Under the pieces are notes generated by a model. The model was not told where the DNA came from. It saw only the letters and a list, made by a program, of their open reading frames with translations, and did no database searches. This document shows positions 22,671 to 36,539 of a DNA stretch of 64,000 bases, one piece after another; positions within the stretch are counted from its first letter, which is position 1; each line of letters opens with the position of its first letter. A program made the position numbers and the translations under genes. Source of the stretch: Blasia pusilla (lineage: Eukaryota; Marchantiophyta; Marchantiopsida; Blasiales); contig CM114272.1 in assembly GCA_050084515.1 (NCBI GenBank), positions 32,054,001 to 32,118,000 on the forward strand, given 5' to 3'.

Positions 22671-23107
22671 TTTTGTAGTCCTACTATGGTAGGACTTTCA
22701 TCTAATCTATTAGGGAAGGTAACTTGTTCACTAAAGATGTCATAGGGTGCTATGTGAGGAGAAGGGATGCTATTAGAGCTATGATAAGACTCAAATGAAG
22801 TCCATCTTTAGATATCTTAATTCCTTCATAAAAACTATAGCAAAGTTATGATGGTGTATGCACACCTGGATTTTATTAAGCACAAATACGTTTGGAAAAT
22901 TTTTTGGAAAATTGTTAGTGATGTTATATTGAGTACTATTTTCTTTGTTGGAAGCATGATGTATGTATGAGAATATCAAGTGACAATCCCATGCATGAAT
23001 TTGTAGATTGAGAGCTTGGTGTGATTGACTTTTGAACCAAATTTATATATTTAGATGAGTTCACTCAGTATATACATGAGGTCTAGGATTTATCCAATAG
23101 ATGGATT

Positions 23108-23108
<1 letters not shown>
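22671..23108. other. AT-rich spacer, nothing recognised
   Basis: No coding or repeat signal was recognised between the copy C LTR and the TA microsatellite. Confidence 0.5.

Positions 23109-23182
<74 letters not shown>
23109..23182. repeat. (TA)n microsatellite
   Basis: An uninterrupted run of about 36 TA dinucleotides. It is self-complementary and prone to length change. Confidence 0.97.
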
Positions 23183-23185
<3 letters not shown>

Positions 23186-25299
23186 GATGAAAATGTGCAC
23201 CATATCTACAAACAAAATTACTCTTTGCACATCTTAAATTCTAAGCTAGTATAGAAAATAAAAAAGGTTTATTATAATTATTACATTTTATGATATATGC
23301 CCAAGCTCAAGTCAACTCTCCTACTTTAGTACAATGGCATTTCTTGCAATGAGTGATGTAAGAAAAGTTATGTATGCAATTGTCATATTGTGCATCTAAG
23401 AGAAGGTGATAAACATATTGTGTAGATTTTAGGGCAACAGATTCTTCTCCCTATTTTATATATACATACTAGCTATTATTAGCATTAGATGTTAAGGAAT
23501 GTAGAATGATATATGGATACCATCTGGTCTCTTAAATATCTTTTTCAACATTTAAAGTTTCTTTTAGGCTTCAAGCATATCAATTCGGTTTTAGTAGAGG
23601 GTCCATGATGAAACACATACTAACACATATTGCCAAGCTCTCTAGTGTATCAACATTAGATTCGCTGCTTGAAACATTACTGTGTTGGGGTTCCCAATGA
23701 TCTTCTTTATTAATCCACACCCTTTACTAATCTGGGCTTCCATCATTTTTAAGATCAGCCCGCACCATTTCTACAATCTGAGATTATTTTGTGTCGATTT
23801 CCTCGACATAATCAATTGCATATATCACACAAACTACTTAAACTATGGCGAAAGTAAGAAAGCGTCATTTTGGACTTCTCGCAATATTTCTCACAATCGT
23901 CGCACTTAGGAAGAACCTGTAATGGGCGTCAAGAGGCATGCGACGGCACTTCTTTACCGCATGGCAACTACAGCAACCATCCGTTGTCAATTTACTACCT
24001 ATCCGGAATCGTCCGGGGTAGGGGGGGCCGGCCCGGAAAGTCACTGGGCTACTCCTGGAAGAGGAAGGGGCGGCAGTGTTGCGCTGGCCCGTGTATGTCA
24101 ACTGCCAGCCTTAAGTCCACGTGATACCCGAGAAGAAATGCGAACGGGGCGGGAATGATCCTTCCCGGGAGCTCCTAAACAGGTAGCTTGGGAGCTACCC
24201 ATTTAGGATCCGGCAAGTCCTTGGATAGAGAGATCCGAGGACACTAAAATCCCGGATAGGGTTATTATGACACCCCCTACTACTTCTGTTAGCATGCTGC
24301 CTCTTGGAAAAAGGCTCATGGGTGGATTTGAGCTTTGGGTGGGGTGGAGTGATTAGAGTTAGTAGCCCTAATGAGCTAACCCAATGTTTTTCAACAAGTG
24401 TGGGGCACTACCTCAACCATCTGCCGCAGCTGTCAGCCGCAAGAATCATGGAGTACACAACTCCCTTCTGGTATGGTCACCCTCTCGAATATACCTTTCC
24501 GATGCGGGATGTGAGGCAGATGGGCTGATCTTGCTTGGGCTCGAAACCTTTCAAAGAAAACAGGCACCCACTGTAGAACATGACACTTCACAATCGGTAT
24601 TTACTGACTAGTCCCACTTCACCACTTCAGTTTCTGCCACCACCGTCGTCAAATGCAAAAGGACCTCGTAAACCAGCACCTTGTCAGGGATCCTTTCTAG
24701 CTTTCGCTGGTGATGTGAATGGAACAGCAAGAAAAATGCATCCACGAATAAAGGACTCGAGAGGTTAACACAGAGGCCCAACCAAGCAGCAAGGATAGGG
24801 GTATACCCTCAAAGATATATACGTCCAGAGTTCACGTCAGTTAATGAAATATGCAACACAATAGGGTGCAGTTCATTTCATCCAAGGAGTCGCTTAGGAA
24901 TGGATTTACTGGATTTCTGTCACTTTCTAGACGAGGTCATATGACCCTCCACAACACTTTCCTATTTCGTTATCAGTACATTCTGTACACACTATTTACG
25001 TTTCCATATCTCTATGCAAGAGGGCATAAAGGGGATCCAAAATTCTCCTAATAAATGTACAGAAGGCCTTGTCTGGGTAAGACGTTGAGAGAGGCCTTTC
25101 AAGAACACATCTTATGGGACCGATTATTCCTGTACATGTCATATCTAGGTACCAATAATTGTGGTAGACTTGAGATGTAGACCTCCTAAACCCCTCTCAC
25201 TGGTTTTTGGGGTGGAACAATCTGAATCTCAGTTGACTAGGATTGGGTAGTGAAACAAGTAATCATGTACATGGATGGACTCACAATTGGACTAAACAC
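23183..25299. other. intergenic DNA downstream of the photolyase-hydrolase gene
   Basis: AT-rich sequence up to about 23,900 is followed by a GC-richer patch (23,920-24,260) with GGGGGGGCCGGCCCGG and the short inverted repeat GGTAGCTTGGGAGCTACC. The last few hundred bases before 25,300 probably hold the 3' UTR of the minus-strand gene. No protein family was recognised. Confidence 0.45.
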
Positions 25300-28200
25300 T
25301 TACACGAGTTCCTCCACTTCCTCTATAATGCGAGTGATTGGATCTAGAGCTTGTGCTTTAGTTTGCTGTTTCACTGTCTTATGATTGTCAGATTCTTCCA
25401 TAGAATTTGTTGTACCATTTCCTGCTTCAGGAGGTGTTGATAAAGAATCTTTAAGCCAGGAAATCACTAAAGAATTGACTTCCTCTGGCACCTCGTCATG
25501 AGGACAGTGACCTGGTAAAGTCAGACAGGGGGGACCCAGAATCAAAAACTTGGAAGACCAGAAGAAAGAATATCTCTCCTGATTTTTACAACACCAGAAC
25601 AGAGACAATTAAGGGAATACTGGCAAGAAATGCAAATCAGTTATGATATCCAAGTCATACCTGCATTTACATACTGAATGGAAACATTCTTGCAGTATGC
25701 TTGAAGCATACTTGCCCTTTCAGAGGAGTTGTGCAATGGATCCCGCATACCCTGATCAAAAAGGGAATCTGTTACAGCTTTGAAGTGTATGGAGAATGAC
25801 CACCACACCCAACAATGAAATCTGCGGTAAGAATAGATATGCAATGAATCATCAACATTGACACTAACCTGGACCACCAAAATCTTTCCATTGTACCGAT
25901 CTAGGTAGTAATTCAGAGGCAATGGTGCACGCAAGTGGAACATGGCTTCAAGCACTGCTGTTGCATTTGGATCATACGACTTTTAATTGGTTAAGGAAAA
26001 TGCTTTCCATTCCTGGTTGCATTGGAAATGACTCATCCAGCTTTCTGAGAATGATCTTCCTACGAACATGTGGCTGGTGGCAGCAGTAGTTCAGCCAGCA
26101 TATTTGACAGAAAGTGTAAAAACATAATGACGCAAGAGAAAATATTCCTATTTCTTGTGAAGTTTGTAATTCAAGAGGATACAGCTCGCATAACTTCTGC
26201 TTGTAGCCAGTTATCTGCTCTCCAAGGGTTCTGCGACATAGATCAAAACAATTTGTTAAAACGTGAACATAACAGGAACTAGAGGGAAATATGAGGCAGA
26301 TTTGTTCTCTTCCTACTACAATAAAATAATGTTGAGCTGATGTGAGTTCTGCAATCTTCAACACGACAACCTTCCTCATAAAATTACAGATCAAGTGGTC
26401 TATTGGTCTGTGGTTAGAATTAAACTATGTTTAGTTTTGCAGCTGCGGTTAGAATTTTACCAGAGTTCAGATGCTCAGTTAAGGTAGGTTTGAAGTTATT
26501 ACTAAACTCTCCTGGTTAAATCTAGTTTAGTTAGTCCTGCTCCTGATGTGCTACCTTTTAACCTCATGTTTTGAGTTGTGATCCCTTCCCTAATGCCCTG
26601 CAATGTGGTTGTCTCTTGAGATTAGGTCTTAAACACCTGAAATTCTCTTTGTGCATTGGTCAACTAGGGATGAGATGTGCATCGGTCGGGAGAATACTCC
26701 TAGGTTCTACCTCACATACTATTGCATCTAAGTTCCAATCAACCTTTTGGATCTTTAATATGCTAATAAGGTGCTGCTCTTCAAACAACCAGTTCTCAAT
26801 ATAAGTATTACACAAACTCTGCTTACAACTCATTCAAAGATTTACTCTTCCAAGTTTTGTAAGTGAGTGCACTCTTGTAGATGGTTCATAGCTACTAGCT
26901 TTCTCGACTTTTGGCAATCCTAAGGTCAACAGGCCCACAATCGACCATACAGAATGGCCATCAACGTACCCTTAATTGTGTTATTTCGCCTCAGACAAAG
27001 GATCTACAGTCATGACAGGATATCCAAAGTAAGACATACCTATTCTCAATGGTCCCGTCAAGTCAGAAGTTTGTGTCTACATCAGGAAATCACAAACAGA
27101 AGACTTTAACTTGCAGCACAAGGATGTCACGACTATACAGTAGAATATTTGCCACAAAAGGCTGGAGGTATACTTCAGGAGCAACATACCGTAGGATAGC
27201 ACTTGGTAAGCATTCCATTACTGAGATTTTGAAGGTATGCTAGAAGCAACCGTGATCCAACATAAGCCACCTGTGATTTTTCTTTGGGCTGTTACACATA
27301 ACAACTGAATGATCAAACCAGTGTACAGCATACATGAAAATTGAGACATTCCTTTCTTAGTGACTTCTAGGTTATTATTGTCCAACCAAAAAACCTCAAC
27401 CACATTCATATTACCTTTCCATATTCAAGTGACCTGTATTCGGGAATCACTCTCCCTGCACTGTTGAATAGAATCAATGACTTCACCAGGGCTGGCCAGA
27501 GTCCTCCCACAACACTCACTGTGTAACCTGTAGAGAACATGAATTTTGTACTAGATGGAGTCACATTTATGAAATTGAGTGCATGCTAAAAAGTTCACCA
27601 GAATGGCGGCTGCATCTAGTATGAAGCATTTTATCAGTAATCTTGCACATAACTTCCTAGTTACAGGCCTACGGCAGGAGTACACAGGTGACAGGAGTGG
27701 GTGGAGTACCATAGTTACAGGTTTGCTTCCCTTCTACATCTCAAGATTAATCCTGCTGAATTCTTTTCTAATAGTTTGAAAGAAATAGTTTGCTACTCAG
27801 ATCTAATTGTTCTACCACGTTTTAAACTGACTTTGGGTTCCACTAGACTTTTACAAAATCCTGACATGAAACAGAAAGGGGGCAAACAACACCTCCAATG
27901 GAATTTCCAGCAAGAGCAACAGGTTCCCGCACCACCTCTACGATAAAGTCTCGTACAAGCTCCCCCCAAAGTAGATCCGTGTATACAATCATAGGTTTTT
28001 CTGATCTCCCAAAACCAAGCATTGTCAAGGCCCACACACGATTTCCCGCTTCAGCAACACCCTTGATGTTGTCTCTAAAATGGTCCCAGAATGCTCCAAA
28101 TCCATGGACAAAGACCACAGGGGGACCTGCTTCTCCGGCAACTGCATACTATGGACCACAGGCAACATCAACTTTCTTGTCTTTAGAGATCCTTCTATCT

Positions 28201-31200
28201 AGGCATAGGACAATCAGCATGGGACAACCATAGCTGGACAAGAACCACAAAAGACTCTTTGTGGCATAGCCTGACAACTCCTGGATGACATAACATTAAA
28301 GGTGCAAAAAATAAAGTCTGAATTGAACCAATGATTCATCCAATGCATTGATATTTGAAAACCAAAATATAACGATAGGAATAAAGGTCAACTAGACATA
28401 ATTATGGACTTACCTGAACTAGAAACCCTCTCCATCGCCAAGTTCCTACATGGAAACCTTTTCCCCTTCCTTGCTCCCGACTTTTGAAGGCAAGCAGTTG
28501 ATACCACTGATTGTAAGAGCATAATAAAGTCATATGCAAAAGAACATTGTGCACCGCCCCCAAAAAGGAACACGTCAGAAGAGAAAACATCTATGATCAA
28601 ATGATACATTCCACTTCCCTCACTGCTCAGCTAAAACTTCTCATTCACTGATGCTAGATGTACAATGCCCGGATCAGAAGCCACTGACAGAAAAAGACTG
28701 ACGCATGTGCTGTGATCCTATCTACACATATACGCATCAACAGACTTGAGTAAGAAAATCCTAGCTTCTACAAACGCAGTAGTTGCACTCATTTCTACTG
28801 ATAGGAAACTGACAGACCATGCAAAAATCAGGATGAACAAACAAGCAGACCCCCTGAGATTTGTTGGCTTCAGCCTACAAGAAAATGGAGAGCAGCACAA
28901 GCCAAGACATAGCTCCAGAGATAAGAGTTGAATAGTAGAAAACAAGAAGCTAGGTCCTTTAGGGTGCATCAGTACCGGAAAAAACCCCTAAATGGATCAC
29001 CACCAGTAAAAAAAAGGGTCCTATAAAGTGAGAAGGCTATACCTCGATTGCTTTTGTATCTTTTATAGCCGCTCCTCCAGTGAAAGACGAGAAGCCAAAA
29101 GGGGACAACCAGCCTCCACCTCTTGCTCTCTCATACTCCATAGCTTCGAAGTGAATTCTTCTCAGAGAGAGAGTTCCTAAAGTTAAGCAATTGCCAAAAA
29201 GGGCTCTGAAGGAAGCCCCGGGACGATGTTCTAAGTCCATTACATGCTGGTGTACTCTGCACAAAGGACAAATTATTCAACACTATCCTGACATAATCCA
29301 GAGAAGGAAGTTGAGGGAATTACATAGCATGAACACACACCATCTCTTGAGAAAATGGAATGAGATTATCTAAACTGCTGTTCTGAGTCGTAAGAATAGC
29401 CAACCTAGAATGCTAAGTAAACGATGCAGAAAGTACTTATTGACCTAAAAGCTTGTTGGAAGTCAGGCTTTTACTGTTGTCATATGTCTTGCATGACCTA
29501 AGGCACTACAAATATTGTAATTTGAAGTATTGCAAGATCTACCCAAGTACTACAAATATTGTAATTTCAGTTCCATGAACAATAAATCCGGCCAGTCATT
29601 AGTTTTCCCGCTAAGAGACATTCAAAACAATTGCAATTTGAATGTCCTGATTCAAGAGGAAGGTACTTGGAATGACAAGAAAATACATAGAACACAGCTT
29701 TAGAACTTACTTTTCAATCGTACCTTTAACGAGATATCAAGTTGGGTGAGGCCTAAAAAGGTTAGGATGAGAGAAATTGTACACCGTTGTAAGAGATAAG
29801 ACAAAGGGGTTTACGTACTCTTGCCAATCATCCCTTCCAGTTGGTTCTTGGAACCGCAAGTACCCTTTTAAAGAGTTTAAAGCTCCTGTAGCTCCACCCC
29901 TAATAACATACTTATCTTGCTTGTGCACTTCCACTTTAGGCATGTTTTCTCTCTGCTTTTTCTCCATAGCTTCATATGGACTTGCCAGCAAATATTTTTC
30001 ACGCCATTCAAATAGTTCTCTGAAAGCCCCAGCATGTGGCTTCTGAGCCATTGCCAGAGAGGACGATTTGCTCATGGCACTGCTTTTGATTTCCAGAAGC
30101 ACCTCCGCAGGAACTTTTTGAGTTCCCTTCAAGTCATCCCAGTTCTTATTTTCCCGTCTAACAGTTGCAGCAGCATGGAGAATCTCTTCCAAGGAGGGTA
30201 GGAAACCTGTTTAAAACAATTTTCCGTTCCAACTAATGATATCATAGCACTTTTGAACTTTTCTGGACATTCAGACTCTCATATATGCTTACACTAGAAC
30301 CAGACACATCCAAATCTACAGAGGAAGTAATGTGCTTGGGAAGGAGCAAATATGAGAAGCTACACACACAACAAGGAAAAGAAACATATTGTCATCCACC
30401 AACGTGTCAATTAAACCAGAAGGTAGAATGGGTGTAAAGAGTCCATGCACCCTCCCATCTATCTGGATGGGAACACCCATTTCCAACAGAAAACGAAAAT
30501 TGCACACCTGAAATTCAATGATCCACAAAGCTTGTAACTATACCTCTATCAATGCTTTTTGGTGGAGTGGGTAACAACGTAGGAGAATCTAAAGGACAAA
30601 CCACAGGATATTTCAATCCCTGAAATATCTTGTAGCATTCTGGAAGCTCCTCAAAACTCTATTCAAAATTCACACGAAAGACTGTCACTAGTTGTCAACC
30701 AGATGTAAACCAAAGAGAGAAAATAAAAAATAGCATGGGAATCTCACTGATTGCAAGAGCCCCAGTTTGGTGGCACTAGGTAGTAACAAAGGAGCGCACT
30801 TCATGTAGCCTAAAGATGCTTATCATCCATTCACCTAAGAAATTTATGGCTGTCAAGATAAGCTGATTTCCTTTTCTACAGGAACTATCCCTGCTACTTG
30901 TAACCAAGACTTGTTAACATCCAATCAGCACAAAATCCAGTGACATTCAGAAAATGAAACATCACAACCAATCTTGCTTAAATTTAATGCGACACACAGG
31001 TCAGATGAGATTATATATATGAACATGATTAGAAAATGCTGAGGTTATCCATGCGCTCCTGCAACTTCTTTCCTCGATTTAACCATCTTCCATCTTGCAA
31101 CAGTGGCCAATAATAATTCAAGCGAGGGCAGAGCAGAAGAAATTGTATTCTTTTCTACAAGTCACAAGGCATCTTCTGTTCAGTACATTTACAGAGGTTA

Positions 31201-33104
31201 ACAAACTAGACTTGCACAATAGGAAGTACTTGATCATGTCTGACAGTACATTTGAGATCATCACATTTAAAAATCATCCATCTCGAGGCACTTTTTTCAG
31301 AGACAAGCCTTGATTTTGCACAAGGGATCAAATTGTACCTCAAATTCATATAGTGAATTTCTCCACTGCTTGAGTACAGTATCTTGCCCAGCGATTGTTT
31401 CCACAGAGAGAGAAGCAGAAACCAAACCCACTAAATCGTTCCACTCCATGTCTATTTCTTCCTCTGTGATGATGTCCAAAGCTCCAAACTGTCGCCATTC
31501 AGCAAAGATACGATATTACAGAGTACCTCACATGTGCTAGTGGGAAATGGGTTTCAGTTTCCGATACCCTATGACTGCCCATCGAAGGAGTTAATATTTA
31601 CACAACAGCAGCCATATGACTAGGTTAGCCGATCGGTCAATAATCACCCTCACTCTTCACCTGATCATACACACTGACCTTGGCTTGGAGGTCCCCTTGA
31701 GCTCAAGGACTTGTTCCATCCAAGCCAGTTCTATTCACGTCGAGTCTCTCTAAACACAAAAATTCAGATCCTAAAAGGTTAAGCCACTAACCTCGCGGGC
31801 AATGGCCAGAAGCACGTCTGCAGTTCTTCCAGATCTGATAACAAGATCGGAACCAATCATCTGTAACGACTGCCGGAGGTCCAAAACCGCATCCCGTAGA
31901 GCTTCGATCAGCTCAGTCGACCAACCTACGGAGGACACAAAATTGCTAACTGATCAAAGATTTCCCCCAGAAAACATCAATCGTAGTTGCACCCAGACAA
32001 CCATAGCCATCGTCGCGTTTTCATGCAGTCTAGGAAGTCCATCAAAACAACAATTCTGCGGAAAACCTTAACGATTACACCATGCTGTTTAATTCAACTC
32101 GACTGCAGTAAGAGAAGACTGGAAGAAAATAACTTATGTTCGAGAGGGGCAATGACCGCATTGTGGACGAGGGCAATAGAGACGAATGGCTGAGAGAATC
32201 ACTGGACCGTATTTGAGAAGACTCACTTGAACAATGTGAGTGCATGCTATCCACGGTATCAGGTTGAATGTGCGGTCTATTCCAGAACGTTTTACACTAG
32301 CTTAACACCTTCACTTAAGCGCTTTTGAACATACAAGGAACTGATAATTACTTGGGTATCAACTCTCTTCACTCCTAAATTCGTGTGATGAGAGAATAAT
32401 GTCCCACACTCTCCACTCTCACATCACAATGTGAAGGGGCACGGAACTCTACCCTTCCCCCTCCATCACTCTGTTTTTCGATCATACCAGAAGCACAATA
32501 AATTCACGCGTCCATGTGAAGCTGACCAGACGCAGACAGGACACGTTCCAGACATTTCAGGTACGTGCGGGGACAGACCGGCAAGAAGTACTGGATCGAG
32601 GACGAAGAGTGGAATCACATTCGGGTAGGTGCCTGCAGCGACTAGCCCGGGATGATCATCAGTACGCAGGTCATGCTTGAACCAAACAACCGCGGTTCGT
32701 GTCCTCCTAGTCGATCCATTAATGCATCCGTTCGTCTGAGATTGCGTATCGGCCCCTGAAGCTTGTACTCGAGACTTCTTCTTGCTAAGTTGGACAGTTG
32801 CGCTGAAAACTTGGTTAAATGAGCGACATCTATAAAAGTGAAGACAATTGTTCGCAGCTTCAATGAGACTTGAAGAGCAGGAAATCGCGTGTTGTCTCCG
32901 GTGAAGTTGAATGCTCCACGATGACCAGCAATGCGGAGGTCTCACGAACGAAGATTGTGGAATAAACCAAGAAGTGATGGATGAGAAGGAGGATGACCGT
33001 TCCGGGCGTTGATTCAACAGTGAGGCAGAAGAGGAATTTCCTAAACAGACCACAGTCGTTCTCCCTGACAAATTAATTGGGAAATTTTCTATGAAGGCCA
33101 CCAT
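25300..33104 (-). CDS. photolyase N-domain / alpha-beta hydrolase fusion protein
   Basis: The hand model has 14 exons: 33,104-32,579; 31,925-31,792; 31,488-31,339; 30,658-30,544; 30,206-29,819; 29,256-29,043; 28,506-28,414; 28,148-27,893; 27,527-27,415; 27,288-27,190; 26,230-26,183; 25,979-25,869; 25,751-25,661; 25,511-25,300. All are in phase with GT/AG ends, 849 aa. A Ser-rich N-terminus suggests a plastid transit peptide. Photolyase/cryptochrome antenna-domain sequence starts near 137 (TAVVWFKHDLRTDD). A partial FAD-domain-like part follows to about 510 (LSPFGFSSFTG), without a full FAD domain. The hydrolase starts near 541, with VHGFGAF, nucleophile elbow GNSIGG (Ser623), probable acid Asp753 (QGMRDP) and His781 (GHCPHDE). 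The layout matches, from memory, Arabidopsis At4g25290; the substrate is unknown. The exon 1 donor (GTCTGT) is the least certain junction. Confidence 0.93.
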
Positions 33105-34054
33105 TGTACTCTCGGATCGCTGGCAATGCGGCAGTGAGTTTAGATTTCCCTGTTGGAGTACGGGTCAGAGGCTTCCAATTCACCGTTCTGTACTCAACCG
33201 CACTGGAAAAGGAAGGTGAGATCCCCCGAAGTGGTAGTCCCACGAGGAGAAGCTTCACGCATTCTAGTCCCTGCGCAGCACAAGTCAGTGGTCTCGTTCC
33301 TGGACTTTCACATCGACCCGTATGACCAGGCACAGAAAATTCCGGAAGACCCTGTTAGCAATTTGGCTCTAATCTAATAACTGCAACAACAAATATCGTG
33401 GAGCAGAATTTGACTCTAGATTGCTTCTCGCTTACAGGCCGGACCAGTTACTAGCCCGTTCAATCTGAGCAGCGAATCTGAGTAGAATGATATAATAAGA
33501 ACCTCGACACATTTCATGGTAGGCTCACCAAAGTTCCGGAGCACCACTAATTGAAGTATAAAAAGCCACGCGGAATCCGGACGAACTCCACGCTCTATGA
33601 CACGCAGTTCCCGGTCGGTCGGACATGGACAACTAAATATCGGTGGCGAGAGGCGGTGTAAGAAAATAGGCCTATGGTCTACCTCCACCAATGGCGTCGT
33701 AGTTCGCACATTTGGGGCGGCTTGAATGTATGGCAACTTCGCAAGACCGGAAATCACGATTGGTGCATTTCATTTCGCAAGCCCACGTTAAGCGCTCTAA
33801 TTTGAACCGCACACGTTTAAATCCATTTGAGTGGAAACGAAATGATATTTCTTTCGTATTCCCCTGGTATGGTTTTTTATTTATTTATTTATCTATGTTA
33901 TTAGCAAAGAGTACTTTTTTGATTTGCTATTTAACACCTATTTGTATATGGCAACAAGAAAATGTTTCCTCATTTATAGGAAGTAAGAAAAATATTTTGT
34001 GTCCAACATGGTTAGTCCCTTCACTCCCGTGCATGGTATGGATTACGGATTGTC
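33105..34054. promoter_or_regulatory. upstream region of the photolyase-hydrolase gene
   Basis: This stretch lies immediately 5' of the minus-strand gene and is less AT-rich than the DNA beyond it. It probably carries the promoter and 5' UTR. Short frames on both strands are not convincing genes, and no defined element was recognised. Confidence 0.4.
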
Positions 34055-34899
34055 CACTAGTATAGTTAAAAGAGGACATGGTTTGAGAAATCTCACATCT
34101 GTCTTCTAAGGGCTCTTATGATGTCGACACATGTCACTTTGATGGAGGGAGTTGAATTAAAGAGGGATAATAATGAAATATCACTCTTGCGGGGCACAGG
34201 CTAATAAAAAAGAATTATAGAATACTTTTGGTAAAACTCTAATACCAATCGGGTGAAAAAGAACCTTTCAATTTTTTCTAGCCAACTTTGATTTGAAGGG
34301 GGAAAATAGAATCTCTTTCTTGACATCTAACCTTTACGTGGTGTGGAAATTCATAATTGACCCGACCACATCCTTGTGATGTTCTCCCCTCCAATGGTGT
34401 AGGTTGGAGGGAGCAAGGCGAGGAGGACGAGAACATGGAGAATTGTTAAAAGTTCTGTCAATACCTATTCCATTTGTATTTCAATATTTTCAATCTTAGA
34501 TTATACGATTCATATCCTCGAGCTTGAACTTTGAGTCTTTCTTTTTTCCATTTATGTTGGGGTTTGTAAGAGTTCTTGAAATCTTTGGAAAGCCTCCTCC
34601 TGTAAATATGTTCATAAATCCCTAAATGCAATTGCACACATTACGCTATTTTATTAGTGCAATTTTCGGTACAAATTGGATCAAAGGGTTTCTCTCGCTT
34701 TTCTAAATCTTTTTCTATATGTTGGGCCTAATACTATGACCTCATCTATTCATAAAAATCATAACATATGAGGTAGGTTTATTGAAAATATCTTTATTGT
34801 TCCATTTTATCTTCCACGAAGTATATTCTCGACAACTTTGTGATTACGCCTTGAACTCCCTCCTCCTTATCTTCTAGGTATGCATGATTTTGTATATGG
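34055..34899. other. AT-rich spacer with a dispersed-repeat word at 34,064-34,130
   Basis: It contains TTAAAAGAGGACATGGTTTG and GTCGACAC, shared with 7,050-7,120, probably marking a dispersed non-autonomous element. Nothing else was recognised. Confidence 0.35.
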
Positions 34900-35400
34900 G
34901 GAGCCTATTCATGGAAACGGTATCCATATTCTCCAATGTGTACATAGTGGAGAATGGTCGACATCACATGATGTGATCTAAGATGCAGCAGCATAAGCGG
35001 TTCATACTATTGTATACATTTGTTAGGCAAGAGCAACTACATGTCATAGCTTCTAGTTAAAAAAAAAACAACCTCTTGTTGATAAGTTGACCTCGTAATG
35101 TCCGAAGGTGGCTCTCGTCTATTGGGTGATGTGGTGGTTGCTAATCCAACACATTCAAACTTTGTGTTTTGGGCTACACATACTAGAGGTTTTATGGTCA
35201 ATGCAACAAAAAAATGAATCAGTTAAGTTATGCGATGAGACATGCAACCGATGAATTTATTCCTTCTGTAGCCTAGCATGTTTCTATTGATATCTTCACC
35301 ATTTCCTCGAGAGTCATTAATTTTCCCCTTCTCGTCATCCTTCTCTCTCCGTTGTCACTATTTATCATTGACATTGCATCTCGGTGTCATTATAACATGC
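34900..35400 (+). pseudogene. possible non-LTR retroelement ORF tail
   Basis: One frame reads LLGDVVVANPTHSNFVFWA, HTRGFMVNATKK and AMRHATDEFIPSVA near 35,120-35,275. From memory this resembles the conserved region after the reverse transcriptase in a group of plant retroelement ORFs (a pattern like DVV-ADPT, then DEF-PF). A weak upstream continuation is visible with frameshifts. No reverse transcriptase core was found nearby. Confidence 0.35.
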
Positions 35401-36539
35401 ACAAGTATTGGAGTTGATACGTCGGGATGAAATGGTTGATGAACACCTATCTTTTAGTTCATTCACATGTGATAAACCCTAAGTGTTTATATCAGATTTG
35501 TTTCAAAGTATTAATCGTGTAGCTTCTTGATTTGGTTTTTGTGTTGGCTTGTTGCCATTTTCTGTTTACATTCCTTTCTTGATTTCTCGCCTCCTTCCAT
35601 TCTTGCGATGTTTTTTTCTATCTTTGTCCTCTTTTGAGGTTTGTTTTTATTATAAAATGGGATTCTCCTCTACATTCTCGACACCTAAAGTTTATAGATT
35701 TGATGAACTCGTGATGGACACTAATTAAGCCCCAACTAGATCTCTTCAAATGGCTAGCCCCTTCAAATGTGCTCACATCTTGCATCCATCCATTTAGGTT
35801 AATACATTATGCATACTTTCTACTTTTTCCACCTTATTCATGTACATTAGTTTGCAAGTGGATGCATGTCTATTCCACTCCCATATTCACCCTTAGAAGC
35901 GAATTTGTAAAATTATACCTTAATGGATTCATGTTGCTTTTGTAATTCCATTATTATTAAGACTTATTTTACAATATGTGCTATGCACATAAAATTCTCG
36001 AGATAAAATTGCACTCCAGAAAAAATCAATGACTTGGTTTTTTTTTTTTAAAACATGTGAATGAAAATAAATAAGGAAGTAAGTATTAGTCACAAAATGT
36101 TGAGATAATTAATTTTAACAAAAAAAAATATGTGAACAAGTTACTATAAGAACTAATATTGGAATTTGAAAAAAGTGCTATGTAAATAAGTCTTATTAAC
36201 AAAAGTTGAAGGAATTACTTTTTCATTTTAAAATTACTCATAACATTCATAGAGCATATATTTTACATTATTTAATACCAAACATTGATAATTGTATGGA
36301 TTAGAAAATTATGTTAAATATCAAAATTCATATTTATTAAACACGATACATTAAGTACAACACTATAATCCCCTCCCCCCTCTTTGTACTCATCAATCAT
36401 CATTTTTTAAACGAAAAATGAATTCATTTAAAAAAAATTACGTGGAATTGTGTTTTTATTATATAGAAGAGGAGGTGAGTTTTGTTAGAGGAGTGCTAAC
36501 GTCGTAGAGTTTCTCCTCTACTCTAAGGAGCGGATACAC
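35401..36539. other. AT-rich spacer, nothing recognised
   Basis: Very AT-rich with many homopolymer runs. No coding frame longer than about 60 codons appears convincing. Confidence 0.5.

Noticed and set aside
25972-26394. 140-codon minus-strand frame around exon 11 of the photolyase-hydrolase gene
   Set aside because: It reads exon 11 in the wrong frame. The 48-base exon in the correct frame gives WRADNWLQAEVMRA and keeps phase with both neighbours.
32560-32566. Alternative exon 1 donor GTACCT of the photolyase-hydrolase gene
   Set aside because: It would enter exon 2 in the wrong phase. GTCTGT at 32,578 restores the reading frame (WSTELIEAL), though its consensus is weaker.
33416-33757. 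113-codon minus-strand frame upstream of the photolyase-hydrolase gene
   Set aside because: No family recognised, and it lies in likely promoter or 5' UTR sequence.
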